The notes under the pieces are model-generated. The model was not told the DNA's origin, did not search any database, and saw only the letters and a program-made list of their open reading frames with translations. A stretch of DNA of 64,000 nt from positions 29,885,053 to 29,949,052 of the forward strand of contig NC_089274.1 in assembly GCF_963678975.1 (NCBI RefSeq). Reading direction: 5' to 3'. Numbering within the stretch: position 1 is the first letter of the stretch; each line of letters opens with the position of its first letter. Below, piece after piece: positions 48,001-60,306 of the stretch. Both the position numbers and the translations under genes were made by a program. Origin of the DNA: Dysidea avara. Its lineage: Eukaryota; Porifera; Demospongiae; Dictyoceratida; Dysideidae.

Positions 48001-49244
48001 TGAAAACATTGATACTTCTTGCATATTTTAGTTTATTGCTAGATCCTAATCATGTGTTCCTGAAGTGAATTTAACATAATTATAGTCAGTGATATTGAAT
48101 GCATTGGTAGGGGCTTTCATTATGTCACAGATATCCAAAACGTATATACAAAGTTTTGAGCTGAAGTAGTCAAGATTTATAATTACTGGTAAAGTTATTC
48201 AATATGTACTTCGTTGTGCAATGCTGAAGCTGTTCTAGTTGTCTAATATCTTTTAATAGATATGGTTTCAATAGTATTGAGCTACAGTGACAGATAGCTT
48301 ACTGTTCCAGTGGTTTGAAGCACTTCCTTTAATAATGTATAACGAAAAATGACTTCCCGCCTACACAAGAACCCCAAATTTTGTGACAATTAATGGCCTC
48401 AAGTTAAATTCTCAGTAGCGAGCAAAGCTTTAGCTCAGGCCAGTGTGTTGCTGCTGATCATGGTTATTGGCAAACCGTGAGAAAATCAGTACTAGTTACA
48501 TCAATCTACATTTAAATTCATATATTATGTTCATAATGATGATAGTGATAATAATGATAATGATAATAGTGTATGTTCATCATAGGCAGCAGAGGGGTGT
48601 TCAGAGATGGGGGTGCCCAAAATTTATAGAATTGATGTGTAAACTCACCCTCACTCTGGGGGGGGGGTATACCTCCACTTGAAATTTAAGTGTCTGGAGA
48701 TTGAATGTTAGTGGTTTTAGCAACTAATTAAATACTATCATTTTATTTTAATATACGTGCTTAAAATTGACTGTTGCATTAGAGTGACTGCTCCGTCTCA
48801 GTATTGGGATGACTATGTGAGGGCACAGACCCTCCCCAAACAACTTCCCAAACAATATATGCCAGCATAGTTACCTACAAGATCAATAGATAGAGCAGTC
48901 AGTGAAATATACTCTAATAACACTATTCTACAGTTGCTTAATTACTATGAAAACTTGCATCTGCAGCACTATCCGGCCATGAATACATTTAGCCTGCTAG
49001 GACAAATGAAATGTATGTACACGTGTAATTCTATATGATAGGTTCACAAAACTGAAATTTTTTTTACTATATACATGTGCATAATTTATGACTGTCACTG
49101 ATTACAACAGTTCTTGATCAATTTGCATATACTGGGTAAAGTTTGTAATGTTATCTTAGCTAGTCTGTTAGCTGGCTAGCTAGTCTGTTAGCTGGCTAGC
49201 TAGTTTGAACTGGGTATATTATACAGGCAACACAATTATTTTAC

Positions 49245-49286
<42 letters not shown>

Positions 49287-51144
49287 TAATTGTGAGATCA
49301 TCAGGCCTATAATTACATTGGTCACAGTAACTAAAAGTTGATCATATACATATTTTGTTATGTTGCACTCAGACTAAACTGTCATGCAATTTAATTTAAT
49401 TACATGCAACATCAACCACAATCCATAAAATATCCCACATTTAGTTTGAGAGTTCTGAAGAGGAGCCTATTCTGATGATGTCTAGCATCATCATTGTAGT
49501 AGGTCTGTGCTTGTTGCAATGACTGAGTGGCTTTTATCTCAATGTCATCTCTTTGCTTCCGGTACAACTCTTAGGCAAAGGATTGTTGATGACCCAGTAT
49601 GGTGTCTGTCTTGTACAGGTCTGCAATTTCTGGGTAGAGACGTAGTGTCTTTACATGATGGTGTGCTTTGATACTGAAGAAGGGCACAGCAGGGTTTGGC
49701 TTCGTTTCGTGAACGGATACTCCAGGAGGCAGTAATAAGCTTTTTCTTGGACTTTACCGTATAGCTTCAACCTTGCCATTACTTTGAGGGTAATTTGATG
49801 ACGAAGTCTTGTGAAGAAAACCCCATTGCCAGTGAAACTATTTGGACATAAATTGTTAGCCACCATTTGACCAGAGTATGTCTGGAATGACAATGCAACA
49901 AAACAACTGGCTCATGACTTGGATAGGTGATAGCTAAGTTGTGGTGATATGGCCCATGGGACAGCAGTCTAACACCATAGCAACAAAACCTGACAGCAAT
50001 CTCCTGGAAGGGGTGACATGGACTTGCAATGGGCTCTGTAGGATTGGATGGAACGAGATCCATGAGAGCACCATGTTGTAAATGTCATGTGAAATTTTCT
50101 CCTCCATAGTCCTGTTGGTCAAACACTGTTGGAAACTCCATTCAGTGAATGTGATGAGTTGGCTTGAGTTATAAGGGTGATAGTATGTAGTGTTTGGAAA
50201 TTGTAGGAAGTGGAATTCATACTCCTGCACACCTTTTGGCAATAGGGACAGGTGACAGTATAGGCTGGGTACTGCAAAGCTATGGCCTGCTTGGTGTGGT
50301 CTACCGCCACACCCAGGGCATGTCTGAGCAGTAAGCTGAGTGATTGTTTTCTTCTGGTTTGCCTGTACTCTAAGAACAGTATCATTCATGGTGAGCACAA
50401 TGTCTGAATGTTACTTCTTGGTGGCCTCTTTACATGGTGATGGCTGTGTCTAAGGTCAGGTTCCGCTGCGGTAGAGATGTTCAATATTTCCAGAATACCT
50501 TTGATAAATTGGTCCCTGATACTCCTTTCAGTGCATGCTGGTTAATAAAAGTTACACATTTTAACCAGCTTATGCAGGGTCACCAGGAATACATGAAAGG
50601 CTTCACTATGTTGTTGCACACGTCTATACAGAAATTATGCTGTTTTTTGGACTCATTAATGCAGCCAATGTGGTACTTAATGACTGAGACGATAGTATAT
50701 CTGTGTAATTTGAGTGACATGCATGCATCATGATCAGAGTTTGTCTAGCAACATAGTATGTTGGTTGATTTTAATATAAGAGATGAGTGATACTTGTCAT
50801 TGGCGGATACAGAGGGGTTGCAATGGTTTCAGCTGAAACTTCCTCTGAAAATTTCTAGATTCGCCACTGCATGTTGCAACAAAGCAAAAAAATTGTAGCC
50901 TAATAATGTAAAGTAAAAATAGCTAGGTGTATATGATAATTATAAAACATTGTTTTTATAGCAAAAGGTCACAACACAAGCATTTTTCAATGAAAGTGTG
51001 TGAGGGACAGTACATCTCTCCTACCCACTAAATTGATTTATTGAGACATTCACTTGCATGCTTGTGTTTATAGAGTCATCCATGCTTTTATCTTCCACCC
51101 TGACTAAATCAGAGTGGTGTCCGCTGGGGGACAGGAAACCTGCT
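45079..51144 (+). CDS. possible two-exon start of a secreted or membrane protein
   Basis: Exon 45079-45160 starts ATG and encodes MRMKIAVGFVHTLIIMKILV, a signal-peptide or membrane-anchor-like sequence. It ends at GTAAGT in phase 1. An exon at 51074-51144 (acceptor TTTATAG, donor GTAAGT) fits that phase and reads SSMLLSSTLTKSEWCPLGDR onward. A CpG-rich stretch at 44830-44900 could be its promoter. The pairing of the two exons is inference; no further exon was found before WDR25, and the ORF could also begin at the internal Met at 45124. Confidence 0.28.
45937..45954. repeat. poly-G run
   Basis: Eighteen consecutive G. Similar runs occur at 47798-47817 and 52190-52205, and all could form G-quadruplexes. 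Their exact lengths may be assembly-sensitive. Confidence 0.9.
46135..46543. mobile_element. hAT-like MITE, fourth family (GGGTC-rich)
   Basis: GCATTGAAACCGGGTCGGGTC at the left and GACCCTGTTTCAACGTTGAC at the right are imperfect inverted ends. The 8-bp duplication CTGCATCA lies on both sides (46127-46134 and 46544-46551). The subterminal regions repeat CGGGTCA. Confidence 0.75.
46550..47570. other. mostly unassigned DNA
   Basis: Contains a TTTATTTATTTATT-tailed fragment (46722-46860) that may be a SINE or LINE end, and two dispersed CTCTATTAGAG motifs at 47447-47500. No gene. Confidence 0.45.
47574..47790. mobile_element. about 215-bp fold-back MITE
   Basis: CACTGCGCAAAAAATATGTTT pairs with ATAAACATATCTTTTTGTGCAGT. 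The inner parts GGAAATG/CATTTCC and AATTGTGACA/TGTCACAATT also pair. Confidence 0.8.
47820..49240. other. unassigned intergenic DNA
   Basis: Contains a second G-rich tract at 48656-48667, dispersed CTCTAATA motifs at about 48780 and 48890, and a local tandem GCTAGCTAGTCTGTTAGCTG at 49150-49205. No gene. Confidence 0.45.
49247..49279. repeat. (TG)n microsatellite
   Basis: Uninterrupted TG repeats. Confidence 0.95.
49440..50400 (-). mobile_element. decayed Ty3-like retrotransposon, integrase region
   Basis: Read on the minus strand, 49440-49930 contains the integrase-core landmarks QFMS, a WQWGF segment and SSNYPQSNGKVEA, with several stops and frame changes. The upstream portion (to 50400) has open frames of up to 154 codons that fit the integrase N-terminal part poorly. 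No LTRs, primer-binding site or intact pol were found. The NYPQSNGKVEA motif is typical of Ty3-type rather than DNA-transposon DDE enzymes. It is non-functional as it stands. Confidence 0.65.
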
Positions 51145-51687
51145 GTAAGTGCTCTAAACTCTCCTGTCCTGCAGGTTTTAATTATTTATATGTAGCTAAG
51201 TATGTGTTTTTGTATGTTGTCTACATGTACAGTAGTTAAGTAATTAACCAGAAATTAGTTTAGGCAGTTGGCACATGTTGCCATCTGGCACTCAACACCA
51301 TCACACATAGCCATTTTAATTCTGTAATCTCGCATATGGTGTTGTAAAGCAATGATAAATAAAAGTGTTGGCCTAAAAACGTTTGAAAAAAATGATGACA
51401 TTGAGCCTACTACTGCATGCTTTAGCTATAGTGTCCACCACTGAAGTTCATGCCATTGTATAGAGTCAAGGTTATGATGTAGGTAGCTATGGTTTTTCAG
51501 GTAAATCAGTTAAGATGGTTTCTAGCTAATGATGTTTTGCGTTGCTGTAGCCTTTCATGTATTTTCCACAGAGCAATGACTGTTGACAAGATTTTTTTTA
51601 CTGATTGGGCATACATGATGATAGATAGTCATTAAGGCGGCATACTTCATAGCATCTGTTCAGTGCTCTTCTAAAGAGTTGACTCCA

Positions 51688-52065
51688 TAGGCGACGGAAA
51701 GGGGGGGCTAGGGGGCTAAAGCCCCCCCTCGGTCTGCTGAGGAGGGGCTTAGCCCCCCCCTCAGAATGATATCACACCGAAATTATCTTTCTTGGAGTGG
51801 GGCTGAAAACCATGATAAAGATAGAGATACTCTAATAGAGCAGTCACTCTAATAAAGTAGTCAGTGTGTAGCAAGCTATGTAAGGATTTTTATGTGGTTT
51901 ATCAGCTAGAAATGGTAGCTGGTGAGGTGGAAAGCTCTTGTCAGTTGGTTGTGACCTTTTTTTTTTTTTTTTTTGGTCTCACCTTACCAAACTATAGAAA
52001 TAAGTCTGGGTCAGCTCAGCGGAGCCCCCCCTCATATCAACTACTTCCTCCGCCGCTGGTTGACT
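51688..52065. mobile_element. G/C-tailed inverted-repeat transposon remnant
   Basis: AGGCGACGGAAAGGGGGGGCT at the left and CTTCCTCCGCCGCT at the right are imperfectly inverted. Inner GGGGGCTAAAGCCCCCCC and GAGGGGGGGC runs fold back. The ORF 51864-52073 ends inside it and is not a gene. Confidence 0.5.
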
Positions 52066-52504
52066 CACTGTGACAATACTAGTACTGCACCTGAGGCTTA
52101 GTTCATTATGTAGCCGCCTCAGTAGTAGCCATCATGATCAGTCGATCATGCCCCTGGCCCCAGACCATTTGTGTGTATGTGTGTGTGTTGGGGGGGGGGG
52201 GGGGGAGGGTAGGGAGAAAAAATTATTTCTTGTCACATTCTGCAAACACTAATGTCAGCGGAGTGTTCGCTGCACAAATCTTTGACAGGCTACATGCACA
52301 AGGTAGCTAGCTAGCTATACTGTAATCTTGAAAACTGACATCCTCACTGAATTATTTCATTAATCAGATCTTTTTCCTTTTTTTTTTTTTTTTGCCATCC
52401 ATGCCCTCACCAATCTGTGCCGGGCAGACTGAGAAGCAAATTCTGCGACAATGGAATGGTTGCCATCACTGAAGCAGCAATACTGCGTTGTACATCAATG
52501 GAAA

Positions 52505-52645
52505 TCTTCTGGAGTGTAGCTCTTTTTCTTTCGCCCCCACACAAAATTAAAAAAACTGTCAAGCAGTGCAATCACAGTTTGAAGGCGCTGGCGCTTAAGA
52601 TTTTTGTACGGAGACAACAAGAACGGCACTCCAGAGAGTAACGAT
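52505..52645. mobile_element. short element with TTCTGGAGTG / CACTCCAGAG ends
   Basis: TTCTGGAGTGTAGCTCTTTTTC near 52508 pairs with AAGAACGGCACTCCAGAGAG near 52617. About 135 bp. No target duplication was resolved. Confidence 0.45.
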
Positions 52646-52998
52646 CTTCCATGCTAGTTCATTCCCTTCGCTTGAATTAGTTTTAAGTGAGTGTACGTGA
52701 CGTCCCTCTTGCGTAAGTTTATATCATATAATTATCATGTAGTCTCGTGTACTGAGCCCATGCACCCACATACAAAAGAAAGTCGGCCTGGCCTATGCGA
52801 GATTATACCAGATACGATTATGTGTGTGTCTACACTATTATATTATTATTCTATTTTATTATTGTGCAGCAATCAAATACATAGATTTTAGAGAAAACTA
52901 TCACGTGATTTATACTTTATTCCTAGCCATTTTAATGCTACAATTACATAAGTCACTACATAAGGGGAATACAATAATTAAGGATAGAGGGGATTGTC

Positions 52999-53445
52999 TA
53001 GTCTGGCGCGACCGCCCCTTCGCAAACAGGAAGGGTCTGGGGACTCTAGCATTGTGTACTTGTGCGAACTTACCAAAAACTGGTACGTCCAATCAAACCG
53101 CTTGCCTGCTCATTTAGTGACGTGGATATCTGTTTTGGCTAACTTGATAAGTGACGAACTATGGCTTCTGTTTTACTTGCCTTGAGTCTTGTCCAGTTAG
53201 AATGACTGATTGTGAAGGAATAGGATGGCATATTTAAAAAGTACAAATAGTGTGTTACGTAGTCTTGTAAGTTAGAAGCGGGGAATTCTTTTTAGCGTTC
53301 CACTGGATATGAATATCGCAATGACAAATGATAGTGGTGCAGTCTAATTACGGAAAACCACGTCTCTCCCACTAATTACATTCCATTCGCACACAAGTAC
53401 ACTATGCTAGAGTCCTGTTTGCGAAGGGGCAGCCATGCCAGACTA
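52999..53445. mobile_element. MULE-like inverted-repeat transposon, second member
   Basis: The ends TAGTCTGGCGCGACC and GCCATGCCAGACTA are inverted, and the arms extend through CCCCTTCGCAAACAGGA. A perfect 9-bp duplication GGGATTGTC lies at 52990-52998 and 53446-53454. Terminal sequence and duplication length match the 10245-10668 element, so they are one family. No transposase. Confidence 0.85.
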
Positions 53446-53454
53446 GGGATTGTC

Positions 53455-53930
53455 ATCATCATTACTGTCCTGAAGAGCCCAATATCTTAAGATAATTTTA
53501 GCACAGTGCAACAAAATGTTGCTGGAGTAAGTTCTTTCTTGCCAGCTTGGGGGAACACCACTTCTAGGAGTGGTGCAGTCAGCAATAACTTTTAAAATTT
53601 TCAAGGCAAATGGGTCCACACTCCAAAGCATTCCACTACTAATGGAACGAAATCAGAACCAATCTTCTCCACAGCTGCCAAATGCTTCTTGTCCTTGGCC
53701 ACCTCTCCCGCTGTAGCAGATACCCCAGCACATGAAGCAGAGGAGGAAATAAAAGCAGGCTGAATAGTGCTGCATACGGAGATATCAAAGTAAGCAGAAC
53801 GTCCATGTTGAAAGTCAGGATGAAAAATATCATCAGGCCGCAGGCCATCATCATACGAACCCCCTGCTCTGTTCCTTAAGAACACCAGGATGGTCCTGAG
53901 AAAGGGCATTTATAAATGATGTATTAAAAT
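53455..53930 (-). pseudogene. C-terminal domain of a retroelement protein, frameshifted
   Basis: The minus strand reads RPDDIFHPDFQHGRSAYFDI, then ATAGEVAKDKKH and FVPLVVECFGVW. The sequence then continues in another frame with DPFALKILKVIAD and ILRYWALQDSN. This pattern (D, D-ISV, GE-KD, PLVVE-FG-W) is the tail domain often found after reverse transcriptases in invertebrate genomes, with the look of a PD-(D/E)XK nuclease fold; I give no superfamily name. At least one frameshift near 53620 makes it a relic. Confidence 0.6.
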
Positions 53931-54639
53931 TAGTTGTGACAATCAGCCTTACATGATTCTTTATCACAAACTAGTACCACAAAATGGTTTTTAGTTCTTT
54001 CTGGTAATGTGTAGTCATGTATCTAGGCGCTCCATCAACTGTTCGCTGCCTGGTCGAGTTTTATTCCCGTGCCCACTCCTCACCTACAGCTAAATGTAAG
54101 GAGTGCACACGTAAAAATTAGTTTTCTATCCCCCCTCTGTGTTTCAGTACTTTTTATCGCTTGGATCCCTACTTCATCTTTAAATTAATAATTTTTAATA
54201 TACTAATTCTTTGGATTTTTGTTATAGCATTCAGCTATACACGTGAAGCTGTTCTATTACGGTGACTGCTGTATTAGAGTATCTTGAGTCAACCTTCACC
54301 TACTAGGGGCGTGTCACTATTTTCATATGTTAGCATTATGAATACAGCTAGGCTAATAATAGTGGGGGGTGTCATCATGATCGAGTAAATTGTTAAGAGG
54401 TGTGGTTTTGGGGAATAGGCGTGGTATTGAACCTATTGTGAAATTATCTACTGAGCATAAGCGTTTAAAATAAGTTTGCGACATCTAAATATACTGTTCA
54501 AGGAAAGTATTGATAGAGAAAATCATTGCCTCAATATGGTTTCATTGCATCAGTGTGGTTTCATTGCATTGAGAAGGACGAAGATCAGTTTGATAGAAGA
54601 TAATAGGAAAGATGGCACACACTCATTGGAACCTTATCC

Positions 54640-55070
54640 CACTGGTGAGTTTGTTATTTTGATGTAAAATGGTGGCTGTGTACTGATTTGTTTAGCCTCC
54701 AGCCTTGCGACTGTGGCAGGCAGGCACAGGCAGGCAGATGAAAGTTGAGTTTCAGTATGTTTTTGAAATTCTATATCCAGCTGCCTGTAAGTGTTTTCTT
54801 GTTGTTTTTTTAATGTTGTATTTGATGTTAGATCGACCAATATTATTCCGTAAAGGTGATTTTTATCTTATAAGATGTTTCTAGGGTGACTTTTAAAGGT
54901 GGCATTGTAGGCGGCACATGTCATTTTTGGGGCGATCCCCACCCAATGTTGTATTTGATGTTAGACCAACCAATATTTTTCCGTAAAGGGTGATTTTTAT
55001 CTTATAAGATGTTTCTAACTTTTAAAGGCAGCAGTTTAGGTGGCACATGTCATTTTTGGGGGGATCCCTA
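54640..55070. repeat. repeat family R5, copy 3, with an internal tandem duplication
   Basis: Two units of about 120 bp share TTGATGTTAGAYCRACCAAT, CTTATAAGATGTTTCTA and GGCACATGTCATTTTTGG. Confidence 0.8.
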
Positions 55071-55079
55071 CTTAAACTG

Positions 55080-56485
55080 TACTACCATACTGTTTGATAA
55101 TGTCGTGAAGTACACCTTAGCTATGTTTATGACCTACTGAGTGTATAGCACTTCAATATTCCATGGCGTTATATCATGATATCCTTGTGATGAAATTGTG
55201 TACATACAGTTATATCACAGATTAAGTACTTTTCACTAGCTAAATGTCTACAAATTTAATAACTGCAAGTTCTGTAAGCAAACTACATTATTGTACCTGG
55301 CTCATGTGGTATGTAGGATTCAGAACCTTCTAAAAAACTGGATCATCTTGAAATGTTGCTGGTGCATTATTGCAGTTTGCCAGCCATGTTATCTGGCTGC
55401 CTGCTAGGCAACACAAGTTGAATATCTGGATCACATACCCATGATACAGTTCTATCAATGCATTCACTTTATTATGTAATGATAGCATTAAAAATTTGAT
55501 TAACGTAAATATCATTGTATATACAGGATTGGGCATTTCCTTTGCTTTGTGAAACAATCATACTTCTTTTCATTGAAATGCTAAACCTTGTCAGGTGGTT
55601 CCTCCATTATCTGGCCATCAATTATCTGAATGCTCTGTTATCCAAGTTGTGAAAGTGATTGTTCTATTAGAGTACATGTATTTTGCCTAAAGTGTATGTT
55701 CTATTAGAGTATTTTAGCTGAGCTTTGTATACAGAGGTATGGGCTTGAACTTTCCCATTATCTGAACACACCCAATAAGTTTGGATATACATGGTGTATA
55801 TAATGGAAAAATACATTCTTACCATTTATTACAAGCTCACCTGAAACCAAAGTCAAAGCAGTTCTCAAACTGTCACCAAGCACTGTTGTGCCTCTAAAAT
55901 AATTATTGTCTTGCTGATGTTGAAGACATTCATAGCCTTTTAAAGAGCTTTTAAAACTTTACTATCATCTGCAAATAACAAAAATCAACAGTGAGACACT
56001 ATTGAAAGGTGATTATTTGCATACAGCAGGTAACAAAGAGAATCTGCTCCCCCCATCCACCTAGTGTCCCTCCCCCTGCCAGCTCCTGGATCCGCCTCTG
56101 TTAGCTGTTCTATTAGTGTATATTTTTTGGTACACATGATTAGTTTATTATGACTCTAAAACAAGAGTTCATAATAAATATATCTTTTATTATGAACTCT
56201 TAATGTTAAAAGGAAGTAGGGATTCAATCAATAAAAGGTGGTGAAATTAGAGATATGGATGATGTATATAGCTCAGTTGGAAAAGCCCAAATATTTAACT
56301 GCTGACATGCAATTGTAGAGATTTTCTTACTTAGCCATGTAGTAATACCATCGTTAATACATGTATTCTTATTTTACTACTTTTTATCACTTGGATCTGT
56401 AATGCCTTCTTAAATTAATAATTAAATGTACTAGTGATAGCCCAATTTTACATCATAAATTGTTTATAACTCAGTAATTGTTTAT
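55080..56485. other. unassigned intergenic DNA
   Basis: Contains dispersed TTCTATTAGAGTA motifs at 55660-55720 and 56104, and MITE-end-like CCATTATCTGG fragments at about 55605. No gene seen. Confidence 0.45.
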
Positions 56486-56489
56486 CACA

Positions 56490-57520
56490 TGGGCGTAGGA
56501 ACAGGGGGGGCCACAGGGGCCAGGGCCCCCCTAGTCTGTGGCCATGGATAGATATAACAGGCCAGGGCCCCTCCAGTTTGCAGCAGGAATCATTTTTACA
56601 GTAATGCACCATGTGACACATAATAATTATAGATCATTGGCCTACTTGGATGCTGATAAGCTATGTTCCTTCCTCACCGAGTGAAATGTTGGTCCTAGTT
56701 TATTTGAAATAATATTAGAGGCGCTTAAAATGCTGTGATAATAAGCTACACCTCACGTGTGATTCGTGTTAGAAAATAATTAAAGATTATCTGTGCAGCT
56801 GCAGAGAGTTAACTTATATCTCGGTCTCACTGTCAGAAAACTTTGTCATAATTAATCCGTAGTCGTGGTAGACCTATTTCAATGAGTCCAGTTGTTAGTG
56901 AAGGAGCTTCTAGCGAGGCTTCTAGTGGCTCCCAAGCGGTTCTAGCAGAGGTATTATTGTTCTAGCCCTGGCTCTATCCCTAATAACGAACCTGTGATGG
57001 AGGAAGCTGAATCAGAGCAGTCCCACTTCCCCCTGCACTTTCCAGACAACTACGGATCTGCGAAATGTAGCTAATAGCTACTCAGGGGGAAGATGTTAAT
57101 TCATTAATTCATCCATATAAGTAATTTATAACTAGCTATCCTATCTATGTGTATTTCTGGGGGTAGATTTAACAACATGAAATTAGTTCAAGTAACAGCC
57201 CCTTAAAAGCCTTATTAATTGTGTTTTGTGATGTCATCATTCTATCACATCATTAACGTGGTATACAAGGTTGCTATAAGATTACTTATCTAGCATAACT
57301 GTGATTATGATTATTGGCTAAAATTGCCTCCAGATTCAACCTCATAGCTCCTATTTTTCAAAATTTTCCTGCAGGGGCATGCTCCCAGACCCCCCTAGAA
57401 GGAGAGCATGCAAAGTTCACACACTGTGCATGTACCCACAAGTAGCTACACTCTCCTCCACCACTGCCTTAGTTACCAGTAGTGGCCCCCTTATAGTTTT
57501 TTGCTTTGCTACGCCCCTGT
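56490..57520. mobile_element. about 1-kb element with GGGCGTAG ends
   Basis: GGGCGTAGGAACAGGGGGGG at the left and CTTTGCTACGCCCCTG at the right form inverted ends around GGGGCC/GGCCCC-rich subterminal blocks. It looks like a decayed DNA transposon. The interior (56680-57180) has no intact ORF. The target duplication is unclear (TATCAC / TATCAG). Confidence 0.5.
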
Positions 57521-57653
57521 ATCAGGTATGCATCAAAATTGGTAAAGTTTCAAGGGATTCAAATAACCACCTTCCTTGGCCACAGATTTAGTTTATTGCT
57601 TGTTTCTCGCCACTAAAATACATGTTAGCAGGTAGTTATTTTACAGTGGAACC

Positions 57654-57856
57654 TTAGTTATCCAAACCCATTGGTACCAGGGGTGGTCCACAAGTCTGAA
57701 AAGTCCATATCTCTGAAACTGTGTTTAAAAAGCATAAAGAACATTTTTTTTAATTTCAGTATTATCAACTACCCTAATAGAACAGTCACTACTCTAATGG
57801 AGCAGTCATTTCCGTAGTTTGGTTAACTGAGAATCCGGATAACTGAGGTTCTACTG
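57654..57856. mobile_element. Tc1/mariner-type MITE, short copy
   Basis: CAGTGGAACCTTAGTTATCC and GGATAACTGAGGTTCTACTG are inverted, with TA on both sides, 203 bp. Confidence 0.85.
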
Positions 57857-58291
57857 TAATTAATTATTTTATTTGAAGATGTGTTATATAATTGGCTCTT
57901 TAAAAACACAAAATAGATGCACTTGGTTAGTCTTGCATGGTAGGACTGTACTATTACTTTTATGTATGAATGAGGGAATACACACTGGTGAAATCAATCT
58001 AGTCACATGGTCTGTCAGGATACCTATATGAGTCATACTATATATAGGTAAATTATTTCATCTGATCTCTATAGCCTCTATATATGCAAAAGGAATGCAT
58101 TCACAATAATTCTTGGTCTGAAATAGTACACTTAAGTTCCCATAGCCAGACTGGCCATAGCAAGCACCTCAAGTAACCACTGTAATGATGTAACGTATCT
58201 CAAAACATTGTGTTGCATGCATGGTAATAATGATTATGCAAAGCAGATTATTTTGTATGCTTGTTAGGTTGTTTATCTGCTGTAAATCACA

Positions 58292-59466
58292 ATGAACAAC
58301 ATCATATCTGCCTATCAGTCAGACACTGATGATGAAGAAGGTATATCATCAAGCACTAAAGCAACGCCTTCACATCAGTCGAAGCAAGGTGCTATTTCTG
58401 GGTATGTATCTAAACGAAAGAGAAAACATTTAGCTGACAATCATGAATGTACCAGTGAAGTGAAAGCAGCTAAGTCTGATGCATTATCATTTTACTGTTG
58501 TGATGAATCTAGCGTTGAATCATATTCAGATACATACCAGGTGCCAAAGAAGAAGTTGATTAGTTTTAAGGAACATACAACAGCTGTAACCTCTCTTGAT
58601 TGGCACTTACATGACCACAGGCTTTTGTTGTCTTCTTCAATGGATCATAGTGTGCGTGTGTGGGACCCTTACATGCAGGAGTGCTGTGTAGCCAACTACA
58701 AACCTTTGAATGCAGCATTGCAAGTTTCAAAGTGGGTCAATGGTCATACTGTAGTATGTGGTGGGTACAGTAACCATGCAGTACACGTTGACATAAACAC
58801 ACTGCAAAACATTTCAACAATAAAACAAGATTCATTTGTTACTGCACTAAAGGTACATCCAACAGACAGAAATAATGTAATTATTGGTACTTACAAGAGT
58901 CAGGTTCATTCCTGGGATCTAAGAAGTGATAGAGCTGTGAATACTTACAAAGGAGCTGATGGTCAGATACTAGACTTGGAGTTTTTAGTAAACAATTCGC
59001 GGAAATGGTTGCCAGTGCTGATGTTGTTAAAAAGAATTCTAGTAGTGAGACAGTCGTAGTATGGGACTATAGGTCTGCTGTGGTTAGATCAAACCAGGTT
59101 TATCAAGAACCATATACTTGTCCTAGCTTGTGCGCACACCCTTACGAGCATGTGTTTGTAGCACAAAGTAATGCTAATTATGTGGTTATATTTTCTGCAA
59201 GGAGGCCATATAAATTGAACAAGTTTAAGAGATATGAAGGTCATAAAGTGATGGGATATCGCATATCAATGGACATTAGTCCATGTGGTGGTTTATTATG
59301 TAGTGGTGATGCCAATGGACAGTTGTACTGCTATGATTATAAGAGTTCCAAGATATTGACTAAACTGCAAGCATACAATGGTAGTGCATGTATTGACTGT
59401 AAATTTAATCATGGACTATCCTCTATTGCTACTTGTAGTTGGGATGGTCAAGTGACTGTATGGTAG
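58292..59466 (+). CDS. WDR25: WDR25 (WD-repeat protein, PRP17/CDC40-like)
   Basis: Two overlapping plus-strand frames together match WDR25 from end to end. The start MNNIISAYQSDTDDEEG resembles the acidic N-terminus of the family. The first frame gives WD repeats including SSSMDHSVRVWD and KVHPTDRNNVIIG with YKSQVHSWDLRSDRAVNTYK. The second gives VVVWDYRSAVVRSNQVY, CPSLCAHP, RYEGHKVMGY, SGDANGQLYCYD and a final CSWDGQVTVW before the stop. The frames join near 58982-59005; one extra T in the run TTTTT at 58982-58986 would restore the frame. The sequence otherwise has no intron, giving about 391 residues, shorter than the vertebrate protein. WDR25 is related to the splicing factor CDC40, but its own role is little known. 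The frameshift may be real or an assembly error. Confidence 0.93.
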
Positions 59467-59523
59467 AATATGTGAATGTATACCATATATTATGTGTGTT
59501 ATAGGCATGATAGCACGCATGTA

Positions 59524-59529
59524 AATAAA
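59524..59529 (+). terminator. candidate polyadenylation signal of WDR25
   Basis: AATAAA lies about 58 bp after the WDR25 stop codon. Confidence 0.55.

Positions 59530-60306
<777 letters not shown>

Noticed and set aside
50434-50733. 99-codon plus-strand ORF at 50.4 kb
   Set aside because: It is antisense to the Ty3-like remnant and shows no domain.
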